Shown here piece by piece: positions 32,820 to 42,882 of a stretch of 64,000 nt of DNA. The stretch spans positions 115,219,309 to 115,283,308 of the forward strand of contig OX638368.1 of assembly GCA_951812925.1 (NCBI GenBank), written 5' to 3'. Each line of letters starts with the position of its first letter. Position 1 is the first letter of the stretch. The notes beneath the pieces are model-generated. The model did no database searches, had not been told where the DNA came from, and was given only the letters and a program-made list of their open reading frames with translations. Both the position numbers and the translations under genes were made by a program. This stretch comes from Calliopum simillimum (taxonomy: Eukaryota > Arthropoda > Insecta > Diptera > Lauxaniidae).

Positions 32820-33616
32820 CAGTGATTCTCAACCTATATGCCGCGGCACTTTAGTGTGCCGTGAGATTTTTAAAGTGTGCCGCCACTGCCATAAAGCAAA
32901 TTTGCCGACATGATTTTTCCGATTTCTGGAAATTAAAACCTTTTGGTCATAATAGCATTTTACACCAATTAATAAATTTTGATGTATTGATGTACAGACT
33001 ACATCCTACCACACCTTCTTTTCCTAACAAACTTCCAGGTGGTAGTACCTAAAAGGTATAGTTTGGCTATTTTAAATACGTTCTTTAAAATATACACAGA
33101 TGGGTCAAAATTGGATGCAGGTACTGGATCAGGAAATTTTTCCGAGTGTGTAGAACTAACAAAATCGTACAGACAGCCAAACGACTGTACTGTCTTTCAG
33201 GCAGAGGTTTATGCTGTTCTAAAAGTCGCAATTTTTTTGAAAGCGTTGTTAGCCAGGTGGCCATTAAAGCAATTTAATCAAATCACACTCCTTCAAAACT
33301 TGTATTAAGCTGTTAAGAAGGTTCTTTTGCGATATTTGTGAGGACTACAGTATGACACTTTGCCGGGTTCCCGGTCATAGTAATCCATATGGCAGTATAT
33401 GTATGTATATGAACATGCATGTAGTTCTTCTAGAATTATTCCGTGGCCTAAGTTAATAATGACAACATGGTCATCCCACGGATTTTACCTCACTAAGCCT
33501 ACATAAATCAATAAACTCATCAAAATTTGCTTCAAATTTTTGTTGTTGTTAGTGTGCCGCCAAATTTTGATATTATTAACAATGTGCCGTGACGAAAAAA
33601 AGGTTGAGAATCACTG
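32820..33616. mobile_element. hAT MITE, 797 bp
   Basis: Inverted ends CAGTGATTCTCAACCT (left) and CAGTGATTCTCAACCTTTTT (right, reverse complement) are flanked by 8-bp target duplications GGTTAAAC (32812-32819) and GGTCAAAC (33617-33624), with one mismatch. The ends and 8-bp duplication define the hAT superfamily. Subterminal GTGCCG text is repeated at both ends. It has no transposase; a retrotransposon piece sits inside. Confidence 0.9.
33065..33395 (+). pseudogene. Retrotransposon RNase H fragment inside the hAT MITE
   Basis: The frame reads KIYTDGSKLDAGTGSGNFSE, then NDCTVFQAEVYAVLKVA, and after a break CRVPGHSN. YTDGS and FQAE(A/V) are two of the RNase H catalytic segments (D and E), and VPGHSN is the third conserved part. 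This domain is found at the end of R1/I-clade LINE polyproteins. It is truncated at both sides with stops between the parts. Confidence 0.75.
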
Positions 33617-33805
33617 GGTCAAACGTTAGCACAACAAATTGGATATTTAGATGAAAAAATGTCTGTTTAAAACTTAAACTTTGGCTGTTGGCTTCGACAT
33701 ATTGTTAACAATTTAGTACATTAAAATTACTTAAAATAGCGCCGAAAAAAATAAAAATTGCGGTCTTGAAACTGAGGATAGTTGTTTATTACGCTATAAT
33801 AACTA

Positions 33806-34920
33806 CAGGGTTAGGCGCATGAACTGTTACCTAATCAAATGATCATAACTTTTTGTGTGAAATTATTTTTTATTGATTCAAATGACAAAAATGTGTGGAA
33901 ATAATCAAAAAACTTGAATCCTGCTACTTTAGCTCGATATGGCCACCTTTTGAATTGACTATGGCCTTCTTCCGGTATTATGGCCCATTCCCGTAAAATG
34001 GCTTCCTTCAGCGCATCCATACTGGCATATTTTTTAGTCCTCACCTTGCTCTCTAAGATGACCCAGATGGAATAGTCCAACGGATTTGCGTCTGGCGAAT
34101 TAGAGAGCCATTGTGTGGACGAAATGAAGTGTGGAATGTGTTTTTTTTAACCATTCATGGTTCACACGAGCTATATGAGATGGTGCTGAGTCTTGTTGGA
34201 CCGTCCATTGTCTGCGACCGAAATGTTTGCGTGCCCACGGCTCTAAAGCAGATTCCAACATATTTTCTCGATATAATGACTTTGACACCAGACTCGATAA
34301 AAACGATTGAAGAGCGTCCATCGGCGGTCACAGCTGCCCATACCATTACTTGAGATGGAAAATTACTTCGGATGGCTGTTCGTAGGCTTAAATTCTCGTA
34401 CAAGCGTTGATGATTTGATTATTTGATTATTTATTGATTGAGTTATGGTAGTACGTTGAGACCAAAGATCTCATAGGGTACATTTGCATACAATTTCAAC
34501 TTAACTGGGTAAAATAACATAATAATGTGAATAAATATAGCGTTCGATCATTTTGACAGTTTATGAACTGCTCAATTGGGAAATATTTCTCATCAGAGAA
34601 CACAATGTTAGGAAATTGGCCACGTTTGAGCAAGCCTAACAACTCCTTTGCTCTTTCGAGTCTAACTTTTTTTTGCTTTGGTGTAAGATTGTGTGCCCTT
34701 TGGAACTTGTAAGGCTTTACCTTGAGCTCATCCTTTGGCCTTTGGATTTCGTTCAAGTCGAGCTTTCACTTTCCGCACCATTTCAGGCGATGTTGCAATT
34801 TGTTTTTGGTCCACCACCAGTACCATTATAACGAGTTATGGTACGATACACAAACATTTTATTCACTTTGAGATGTTTGAACTCACGAACGATAGCTGGT
34901 TGTGATTTTCCAGCCAAATA
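33806..34920 (-). mobile_element. maT-type (DD37D) mariner relative, decayed, one end lost
   Basis: The left end CAGGGTTAGGCGCATGAACT follows a TA at 33804-33805. The opposite end is missing: the N-terminal coding text stops at about 34920 with no matching tip. It is inserted in a dispersed repeat whose flanks (33750-33805 and 34925-35170) match 63740-64000. Confidence 0.72.
33835..34920 (-). pseudogene. maT/DD37D transposase, several frameshifts
   Basis: In order on the minus strand: LAGKSQPAIVREFKHLKVNK (HTH), KVKPYKFQRAHNLTPKQKK, then FPNIVFSDEKYFPIEQFINC (first D). A gap of about 150 bp of foreign sequence follows (34410-34555). Then come ENLSLRTAIRSNFPSQVMVW, VQQDSAPSHIARVNHEWLKK (second D) and NSPDANPLDYSIW (third D). 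After correcting a frameshift at the T-run near 34141 I count 37 residues between the second and third D. It is non-functional. Confidence 0.8.
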
Positions 34921-34924
34921 CATA

Positions 34925-35170
34925 CATATATAAAAAAGTCCACTGCTCTACGAGGGGTCTAGCCCTCCTCTTTGGGAGTTCAAACATTAAAAAAATTCAG
35001 TTTTCGACAAGTTACTCAAAAATTATTTATTTTTAAAGGTATAAGGAAAAAGACAACATTTTAAGTACTAATATTTAGTAAAAATTTCATAAATATTTTT
35101 AAATATTAGTTTTTCCTAAAACTTCATACAATTAAGGATCGTTTTGACAATATTCTGTTAAAATTAAAAT
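34925..35170. repeat. Dispersed repeat, copy A (with 33750-33805)
   Basis: AAAAAAGTCCACTGCTCTAC and GAGGGGTCTAGCCCTCC correspond to 63806-63860 (AAAAAAGTTCCTTAGCTCAA, CAGGGGGTTTAACCCCCC); TTTTCGACAAGTTACTC corresponds to TTTTTGACAAATAACTT. The maT element split this copy. Confidence 0.5.
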
Positions 35171-36029
35171 TCCAGATAAATAAAAATTTTGTAGAAATTT
35201 TAGTGCTAAAGTGCAGGTTCATGTTTCAGTTAAAGCTTAACTTAACATTGTGAAGAAAGATTGAATCTTAACCTTAAGCTAAACAAAAAAACTAAAGCCG
35301 TTATAATTCAAAATTAATATTATATAAGTATTTAAATTTTTGGTACTCAAGAATTTTAGAAACCGAAAAAAAAGGACTCTTCCTAAAAGTTTAAATCTAC
35401 AAAATTTTTAGCGGAATATGCACTCTTGAAAAATAGATCAAAACTGATTTTATGAGTTGCTTCATAGTTGTGGATAAGACCTAAATTGAAACAAAAACGT
35501 TTACCTACTGCAGTTACGGTTTCAGCGCCGAAGCAGACGTAAGGAGAACGTTGTGCAAAAGAGATACCGGCAAAAATAGAGATATAAAAAGAATTAGTAA
35601 ACTTTTAAATAAGACCTGGTTTTGGAAAAAAGAAATTCAAGACTTCAAGATATCACACTATACTTTTTTAGTACGTATAAGAAACTTATCTTTTGTTTTT
35701 TTGACAAAAATATTATAATTAATTAGAACGTTTAATCAATAGTAAGTGCGTAATCGTTTATTATTAACTACCGATTTTGTCCTCGTCGGTGATTGATTCA
35801 TTCACAAATTTGACGATAAGACGTTTCAATTGTTTTCTAACACGGCTGATTGTAAATCAAAGTAGCTAATTAATTTAAAATTGCAAATCAACAAATGCAA
35901 AAAATATCTTAAAGCTGTTATGGAAAAATTCTATGAGTACATAAATCAAATGAATTACGTAGATACTCCTGATAAAATAACAACAAATAACAACTTTTAA
36001 TATACAGTGAACTTCCTTTATAACGAATG
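35171..36029. other. Unassigned intergenic DNA
   Basis: AT-rich. TATACAGTGAACTTCCTTTA then TAACGAA at 36002-36028 looks like a lone pogo-like tip cut by the next MITE. Nothing else was recognised. Confidence 0.35.
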
Positions 36030-36172
36030 ATATCTGTGGCAACAAACCAGAGTAGCTTAAGTCGGTCTTTGATCAGAAGGCAAAACAGTTTAAATTCGTT
36101 TCATAAGCATAGAACTCATGCTGCTTTGCAATGTTATCGACTTAAGCTACTCTGGTTTGTTGCCACAGATAT
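36030..36172. mobile_element. Compact MITE, 143 bp with 35-bp perfect inverted repeats
   Basis: ATATCTGTGGCAACAAACCA then GAGTAGCTTAAGTCG (36030-36064) is exactly inverted at 36138-36172. Relatives are a partial copy at about 41186-41275 and a copy split by insertions at 60705-62066. Non-coding. Confidence 0.9.
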
Positions 36173-36278
36173 AATAAATAAATAAATAAATACCTATGTA
36201 CATTACATACCTATGGGTATTACATACCATTTCGAATAGCATTTGACTTTAGCATCTACGATTTCTTTTTGTCCTATA

Positions 36279-37163
36279 GTAGGGGAGATGTGTGTACCTT
36301 GGTCCGCTTTTCAGTTTTTTGAATGTGCTGGATTTTCCATAAAAGTTTCTTTAGTTTTTTGATTAAGTTATATTTCTACAATGTTTTCAGCATCAAATGA
36401 CGTGACAATGATATTTCTATGTCTTACCATTGAGTAGAAATATTACTTTTTCCGTTCCAATCTCAAACGGTCCAAGGTACACCATGCAAGTGTACCTTGA
36501 ACTATCAAAAATAAAATAGAATACATTGTATATAGGTAATGAATTATGAAAGAACCAATTATTATGTAACCAAAAGTAACATTTTTTCAATAAAAAAAAA
36601 AATTTATCATTAACTAAAATTATAACTCAAAAAAGTGCATTTAGAAAAAACCCATTAACTAAACAAAAATGGTTGCAAATAAATACATTAATCACGTAAA
36701 TAATAATAATAATATTATATTGAAAGGCGATTATGGCTTCCTGGTCGCCCGTCGAAAAAAGCTCGCTGGTAAATAAGCATAGGTCCAAGGTACACACAGA
36801 CAGCATGTTTTAAAAACTGTCAGCAACCATAACATACATTAATAAAAACATCTAAAGCACACTAAAAGCTTAAAACAATAACTAAACTTCCTTCCTGATG
36901 TTGTAAAACTGAAATATTTCAAGTAAGTTTCTCACAAAACGTTTCGTAGTTTACTCCAAAAACTAATTTTTACACACCAAAAACACTTTTTCCGTCACTT
37001 TTTATATACGTATACAGCTTGACGGTCTGAACTCTACTAATATCAGTCAGTGGTATGAGTGGTAAATTCCATAGAGAACATTATCGTACACGTGCAACTG
37101 TTGAGTGGCAACCGGCACGCGGACCGAGGTACACTCGGACCAAGGTACACACATCTCCCCTAC
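36279..37163. mobile_element. GTAGGG-end element 1 (885 bp, perfect 28-bp inverted repeats)
   Basis: The ends are identical over 28 bp (GTAGGGGAGATGTGTGTACC then TTGGTCCG) and flanked by TA (36277-36278 and 37164-37165). The tip motif GTACCTTGGTCC recurs in either orientation at 36294, 36469, 36490, 36782, 37121 and 37137. No coding remnant was identified. Related elements lie at 48459-51048 and 60778-61669. Confidence 0.9.
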
Positions 37164-37617
37164 TAGTTGAGATTAGCATCTATGATTTTTTTAAATTTTT
37201 TTCATCGAACCTTTTCAGAGACATAAATTTTCAAAAGTCTAAAAAAGCTGCAAAAACAACATTTAGTAGTTTTTTGAAATACTCAAAACTCCGTCAATAG
37301 CCACACCTTAAGGGGGTGCCCCTACAAAAATTTTATCAAAATATCGGAAAAATTCCTCATTGCCGGGAATTTTTTTCGAACATTTTTTTTCTTTCAGGGA
37401 GATCCCACACAAAATTTTGGTAAAAATATAAAAAAAAATTTCTCATTGCCGGGAGGGGAAAACATGTTCACCGACCTTCATTGGCTTTGCCTCTCCGATA
37501 TTTCTTTCAAATATGAAATGAAATTTTTAATAACGACTGTTTTTTTTTCTTGTAAACACTGCTGGGATATATCCGAAAAAATTCAAATCGAAAAAATCTG
37601 CTGGGATATTTATTATA
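37164..37617. other. Unassigned, with a repeat block shared with 6.5-6.7 kb
   Basis: ACCTTAAGGGGGTGCCCCTA and CATTGCCGGGAGGGGAAAAC at 37305-37465 are relatives of 6604-6680. There is no gene. Confidence 0.45.
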
Positions 37618-38046
37618 GCTCCGTTCCAGAACGAAACAAAAGTTTATTTATAAAAAAATGTAATTTAAAATGAATCTATTTTGATTAATACCCATGGCTG
37701 AATTACCCTGGTTGCATCGATAACAAATGCTTCTTCTTCTTAAACTACGAAAAACTCAAAATTTTCAAGTCTTTTGACAGATAGCAAGGCAAGATCAGGG
37801 TTCCATTTTTGTTTATTTTGACAACTCGCCATAACCATTGTTATTGAATCATGTTAATACCCACACCGGCAAGACTACCTTGGAAGTGGAGCCTTCCGAT
37901 ACAATTGAAAATATCAACGCGAAAACGTCAAGTTTTAGCTAAATCTTGTTCCCGTAAATTTTGTAGTTAAATCTCTTGTTATCCTCCCAAATTATTTAAC
38001 TAAAGATTTAACCAAAAATTTAATTAAAAATCTTCTGGAACGGAGC
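37618..38046. mobile_element. TA-flanked MITE, 429 bp
   Basis: The ends GCTCCGTTCCAGAA (left) and the same sequence reverse-complemented at the right are flanked by TA at 37616-37617 and 38047-38048. The interior near 37720-37850 (GCTTCTTCTTCTTAAACTAC, TTTTGACAGATAGCAAGGCA) is shared with the element at 3667-5411. Confidence 0.78.
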
Positions 38047-38378
38047 TAATGAATTCTAACTAATTTTACTAAAAATATTTTTATTGGACGAATAACCAAT
38101 TTTCTCACAGGGTTATGTGAGATATTAAATCAGCAGTACAGTACGCAACAAAATGTTACATATTCATTCGCCATGTTAACCAGTGTTTCCGTGACTTTAA
38201 GATATATTTGAACTTTTAAATATTAAAATCAATGAAATGAAAAATGTTTCAAAATTATGTCGCAAGGGACTAAGTTCGAAATCTAGTTTTTGGAAAATCT
38301 TGTCGTCTGAAGCTTACAATGAAATCGCTCAAGGAACACTTTCATTGGATATTTCAATTCTACTACCTCGTATTTTTG

Positions 38379-39060
38379 TACCCTACACGTAGGGTATATC
38401 ACTTTGTTCTTCCGTTTGTAACGCAGAGAAGGAGGGGAGGCGTATCATATATAGAAAAGTATATATCTTCTTGATCAGCGTCACCTCTTAAGTCGATATA
38501 GCTATGCCCGTCTGTCTGGCTGGTTGACTGTGCGTGGAAATACATTTTTTTGGGGAAACTGACCAAGATAATTCATTGAAATTCAATGCATTGCGTCCGT
38601 CGTCAAAGTTAGCTAGTGGGATTGAACAAAAAAACGAAATCGGTCAACACGCCTACCGCCCATACGAAAAATGTATTCAAAATGCAACTTGAGAAGTATT
38701 TTTCATGACAATGCAACCAAAGTACACATAAATATTACGAACAAATAAAAATTCAACAAACACTGGATGAAATCGGACAAGAGGGTGTGTCACCCCCCAT
38801 ATAGGCAAAAGCTTCAAAACGTTATACTGAAAACGTTTTTTGAGATATTCAAACTAAATTTTACCCAGAGACTTTATATGCAAGCTCTGAGCAAAAACTG
38901 GGTGAACTCGGACAAGAGAGCGTGGCACCTCCATAAAGTCAAAAGCTTCAAAACGCTATACTGAAAACGTTTTTTGAGATAATCGAACTAAATTTCACTC
39001 AAATACTAAGTACTATAAATGCACACTCTGAGCTAAAACTATACGAACTCGGACAAGAGG
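38379..39060 (+). repeat. Dispersed fly repeat with terminal hairpin and internal tandem units
   Basis: It begins in the hairpin TACCCT-ACACGT-AGGGTA (38379-38396) and matches the window-edge copy (1-350) in inverted orientation up to about 38740. From about 38757 a unit of about 140 bp (GAAATCGGACAAGAGGG, AAAGCTTCAAAACG, ACTGAAAACGTTTTTTGAGA) occurs about twice, with a third start near 39040. No coding. The family is not firmly named. Confidence 0.65.
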
Positions 39061-40101
39061 CCTTGGTCTTGCTTGTGTCTCTTTTTCGTCAGTCATCAGT
39101 CAGCGATTTGTTTTTGGCTGATAGTGTGACAACACAACGTAAATGGGTGTTTAAGCTTCAGACATAAATGACAGTTTGACCGCTACGAAGATTCATTCAA
39201 AACTGATGAAATTTTGAATGACGAACCTGATCCTTAGTTTGTACAGGCTTTTAGAGCCTGAACTAGCCAAACAGATAGACAGAATAGTTGTGTAACTATT
39301 TTCTCTAAATCGTGTTTGGTTACATCAAAACAGACTTCAACGCTACGCTCTTTATTTCGGTATGACGCTTGACGCTTTTGTGTGACGTTAAATAACGCAA
39401 CGCCTGACGCTCCAATTTATTTATGGCAGTTAGTTTTGGGGATATCATACAAGAATACTAACGAAATTTAAAAAAAACAAGACCATCAACAACAATACTA
39501 CCAAAACCAACAACCACAAACAGCAACAATATTAAAAATAACAACAAAATCCTTTATACCCCTTTAAAAACAAAAAAAAAAAGTAACAATTCAACTTGCT
39601 CTCTAAAAATATTCAAGGCTCGATATCTCAAAAACAAAGGGAGATATCGAAAAATTTTATTTAATTTTTTCGACTAATTTTAGGTCGTTTTACGTAAAAA
39701 CATCGGTAAATCTAACATTTTTTAAAATTTTTTCAATATTCTCGTATTCTTTTAACCTCGATATCTCGAGAAGGAAGCGAGAAATGAAAAAATTTTATCT
39801 AACATTTTCGACTTATTTTGTATCAATTTATAATTGTCAAATCGAGGGTCCACGGAAATCAAAGTCGTACTAATATTTCATTAAAATCCTTTTTTGTAAA
39901 GTGTTATCGCCAATGGTGTATCACACATTAAATTTAAATCATCTATGCTATCCTGATTGCTATCGATAGATTTGCATCTATTTCATCGGTATAATGTTCA
40001 TCCACTTTTGTTATTTTATTATTACTTTAACAATTACTAAAATTAAAATTAAAATTAATTACTTTACTATTATTATTTATGACCTTTTTTACTACATATT
40101 A
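39061..40101. other. Unassigned, with one DRE-like octamer
   Basis: AT-rich. 39330-39420 is a fragment related to the foldback at 10751-10882. An exact TATCGATA lies at 39961-39968. Simple ACAACAA-rich sequence occurs at 39480-39550. Confidence 0.35.
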
Positions 40102-40302
40102 TGATTTTTATTATTAAATTAGCTCAAAATAAAAATCAGCTGATTAAAATAAAAAATTCTCCATGTACGTCAAAAATTCTCCAAAAAATTTTGACGTACA
40201 TGGAGAATTTTTGACGTACATGGAGAATTTTTGACGTACATGGAGAATTTTTTATTTTAATCAGCTGATTTTTATTTTGAGCTAATTTAATAATAAAAAT
40301 CA
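40102..40302. repeat. Perfect 82-bp inverted repeat with a 3x20-bp core
   Basis: 40102-40183 is the exact reverse complement of 40221-40302. The spacer plus the start of the right arm (40191-40250) is three exact copies of TTGACGTACATGGAGAATTT. Without the extra copies the whole unit would be one long hairpin. No target duplication is obvious. Confidence 0.93.
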
Positions 40303-40317
40303 AAAATTTCAAATAAA

Positions 40318-40680
40318 AATATCGTAAGGAGAAATTTGCTGAATTTGAATGGCAAGTTGGACCCATACCCATTGATGATAAAGTAGGTAAAGAGATTATT
40401 AAGAGATTATTATACGTTTAATTATTACTATAGATTGAGTTCACACGAAACTTTCTGGATGACGCTGATGACAAATCTTTCAATGTTAAAAAATTCCACT
40501 GAGAAAGGAGCCAAGACCATACAAACTTTTAGCGAGCGGAGTTTTAAGCTCAAATTGGAGGCAGATAAACGTGCTGAACAGTTTTCATGGAAAATCACAG
40601 AGCGAAGATCAGCAGCAGTAGAAGTGCAAACTTTAGATAAAGCAATAAAACCAATTTTGGCAGGTTTCACCAGGTTTACT
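40318..40680 (+). pseudogene. Unrecognised coding-like remnant
   Basis: The plus strand reads KEKFAEFEWQVGPIPIDDK (40327-40383), then after a possible 50-bp intron or break a charged, helix-prone stretch including IEFTRNFLDDADDKSFNVKK in one frame. It continues after an A-run (40489-40495) in a second frame as STEKGAKTIQTFSERSFKLK and EADKRAEQFSWKITERRSAA. The amino-acid make-up looks coding, and a single-base slip at the A-run would join the frames. I do not recognise the family. It may be an exon pair of an unknown gene or a decayed retrocopy. Confidence 0.35.
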
Positions 40681-40983
40681 CACTCGTATCTTTATTTTAT
40701 TAAATCTTGTTTCTGCTATTTTGACTGTGTATCAGATCTTTACATACATACATTGATTTCTTACGTCATACGTCTATTGATGGTATTATTGACATACATA
40801 TGCTTAGATAAATTGTTTTCGCCAAACATTATTTAATAGATAGTTAAAAGGAATCTTTATGCTGCAATCCAAGTTTTTGAATAGATTTTTTAACTTATAT
40901 TTTTGAAATATTTATTATTCAATTTTTTTAAAGCTATTGAAATCGCCACATTTTTTATTTTAGCTTAAATTTTTTTATCAATC

Positions 40984-41058
40984 AGGCCTGTTCCGTAATC
41001 CACGTGGTTTCAATTACTTTTCACTTAGGAGGCTTTTTGATGAAATTGGTGAGTCAAA
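40984..41058. repeat. Tip of the GGCCTGTTCCG foldback family
   Basis: GGCCTGTTCCGTAATCCACG and CACTTAGGAGGCTTTTTGAT match the ends of the copies at 5923-6857 and 45592-45950. Only one arm remains. Confidence 0.6.
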
Positions 41059-41185
41059 ATTTTTCATACAAATCGAAAAGCTTTTATATGACAAACTAAC
41101 CCGGTTAGTGCTTTATGTACAAACAAATTAAATCGGCTTGACCAGGCAGATAATGAACTCTGACTTTGTTTTATAGCATGAACAA

Positions 41186-41275
41186 TTCTGTAGCAAGAAG
41201 GAAAAACTGCTTAAGTCGATTTTTGATTAAAAAGCAGATTTTCCTCAATACCACAGAACAATTTCTATTTACGAG
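41186..41275. repeat. Partial copy of the 36030 MITE family
   Basis: TCTGTAGCAAGAAGGAAAAA, CTGCTTAAGTCGATTTTTGA and ACCACAGAACA resemble the tips of 36030-36172 and 60705-60776. Confidence 0.5.
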
Positions 41276-41286
41276 AACATAAAAAA

Positions 41287-41964
41287 TTATCGCTTCGTAA
41301 AAACAGGTTTTGCCATTTCATATGCCATTGAATTTCTTATCCTCCTACCAATCAAACGTTTAGCATGTGGTACCAAAGGAGGTGTTCGTATGTGAATACC
41401 ACGTCCATAAGGAGTCCAGGCCTTAAATGTACAAATACTACCTTCTGGAGCATATATGCCGATCCAACCAACTGACGAAAGTAAAATGTCACAACTCAAA
41501 ACATTATAAGTGCCAGTTACTTCGATCAGTTCAGATTTACATTCTAATCCTGGCCAACTTGACAATCGCTCTGCCGATCCACACGGCACACCAAGTATCT
41601 CTTTGCCTAAATTGTCGCAGTAGAATTCATCAGCACTTTCTGTCAAGACCATAGTTACTGGTAACTTTGGGCAAATAAATATAAAAATTTTAATAAAATC
41701 AAGTTCTTCTGTGCCTTCATAGCTAAGAAAATCCAAACGTGCAAGTCCAGCTAAAAACACGCTAGTACCAGGTTTAAATCGAACTGCATGTGGAGCAATC
41801 ATACTATCAGGCGACAATTTAAGTAATTCTTCAGTAGTTAATAGGTTTGTTATTTGGTCGGGATGCATAACTCCAGGTGTGTCGTAACACCATTTACTCT
41901 TTTGATATTCTATCTTTTTTTCATCCAATACAACAATTGGTTGGCACCTCTCATATAAGCAAAA
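41287..41964 (-). CDS. NOA1 (YqeH-like mitochondrial GTPase) C-terminal piece
   Basis: A continuous frame of about 225 codons ends VFTKR. It reads RCQPIVVLDEKKIEYQKSKW, CYDTPGVMHPDQITNLLTTE, SMIAPHAVRFKPGTSVFLAG, and later LLSSVGWIGIYAPEG, FKAWTPYGRGIHIRTPPLVP and IGRRIRNSMAYEMAKPVF. YDTPG with the downstream RPG-x-F-GL-R-DF and TP-x-G-x-RPPLLP blocks is the C-terminal region of NOA1, needed for mitoribosome assembly. The GTPase P-loop half is absent: an in-frame stop lies at 41965-41967, and no earlier exon is found before the CoA-transferase stop. No AATAAA follows closely. It is either the last exon of a gene whose other exons I cannot see, or a 5'-truncated copy. The frame is intact, so if it is a copy it is young or constrained. 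Confidence 0.75.
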   Translation of the reverse strand, partial: FCLYERCQPIVVLDEKKIEYQKSKWCYDTPGVMHPDQITNLLTTEELLKLSPDSMIAPHAVRFKPGTSVFLAGLARLDFLSYEGTEELDFIKIFIFICPKLPVTMVLTESADEFYCDNLGKEILGVPCGSAERLSSWPGLECKSELIEVTGTYNVLSCDILLSSVGWIGIYAPEGSICTFKAWTPYGRGIHIRTPPLVPHAKRLIGRRIRNSMAYEMAKPVFTKR

Positions 41965-41967
41965 TTA

Positions 41968-42882
41968 TGAAAATACTGTTTGGCCAGGCCAAACCCTTAC
42001 TAGTTATAATTCTTTTTGTTACCATTTTACAAAAACTCTTGTTTTGATGGGTTAAATTGCTCTAGCTTCGTATAGTTTTCGTGTTTTTTACTTCACGCTA
42101 CCGTCACATAGAAGGAGGGGATAAATTTTCGGCCAAATTCAGCATCATGGGTGACAGCCCTTATGATGTTCTGAGCTTTTTTGAATTCCATTGTTTCTGT
42201 TGAAAAGGTTTCTAAACTACTTTTCAAAAAATTTTCTTCAAATTTAGTTATAATTTTCGGAAGAATTTGCCATTTAGTTTAGGTAAAATTTTATTATCCT
42301 TTTTCTTGTGTGAATTGCGTTTTGGATAATTCACTTCATTTGGAAATAATAAAATAAAATTATAATTATTATCGTATTTATTAATCGTTACATTTTCGTT
42401 TATAAACTAAACAAATTACTAATCAAATTAATGTTTTCTTTGAATTAAAATTAAATCTTTAGACTTTTTTCTTTTCTAAATTCGCAATTATTGAATGTAT
42501 AAGCGGTAAGTTTTTCTAACATTGCAGGGGTCTATTTTGCAATTTTTTTAAATAACAATTTAAATCTACAAGAGAACAATGCTATTTAAAATATAAAATT
42601 ATGCAGTTGATACAATTTTCCCACAAAATACAAACATACGCTTCAATTTTTACACTGTAATTAAATTAAAATATCAATAAGAACATAAAAAATATGATAA
42701 AATAAAGATTACAAAACGTTCTAATGACTACTTTTTAGTTTTGCTGTAGAATTTCAGGAATGGTTTCACTTAAAAGTTTGCAAAAGAAGCTTAGATTTTT
42801 TTTTTGTTTTTAAAATACCGACAGATAAAAATAAAGCAGTTTTTTTTTCAAAAAATTAACAGTTCGTCAGTACAAATTAAAT
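41968..42882. other. Between the NOA1 piece and the CoA-transferase 3' end
   Basis: AT-rich sequence, including the CoA-transferase 3' UTR. A block near 42090 (TTTACTTCACGCTACCGTCA) recurs at 28377. No NOA1 GTPase-domain exon was found on the minus strand. Confidence 0.35.

Noticed and set aside
40191..40250. Three direct 20-bp repeats that might suggest a CRISPR-like array
   Set aside because: There are no spacers, the copies abut, they belong to a larger palindrome, and the DNA is from an animal.
42090..42120. Repeat text CACGCTACCGTCA also at 28380, considered as a shared element end
   Set aside because: The shared part is too short to define ends or orientation.
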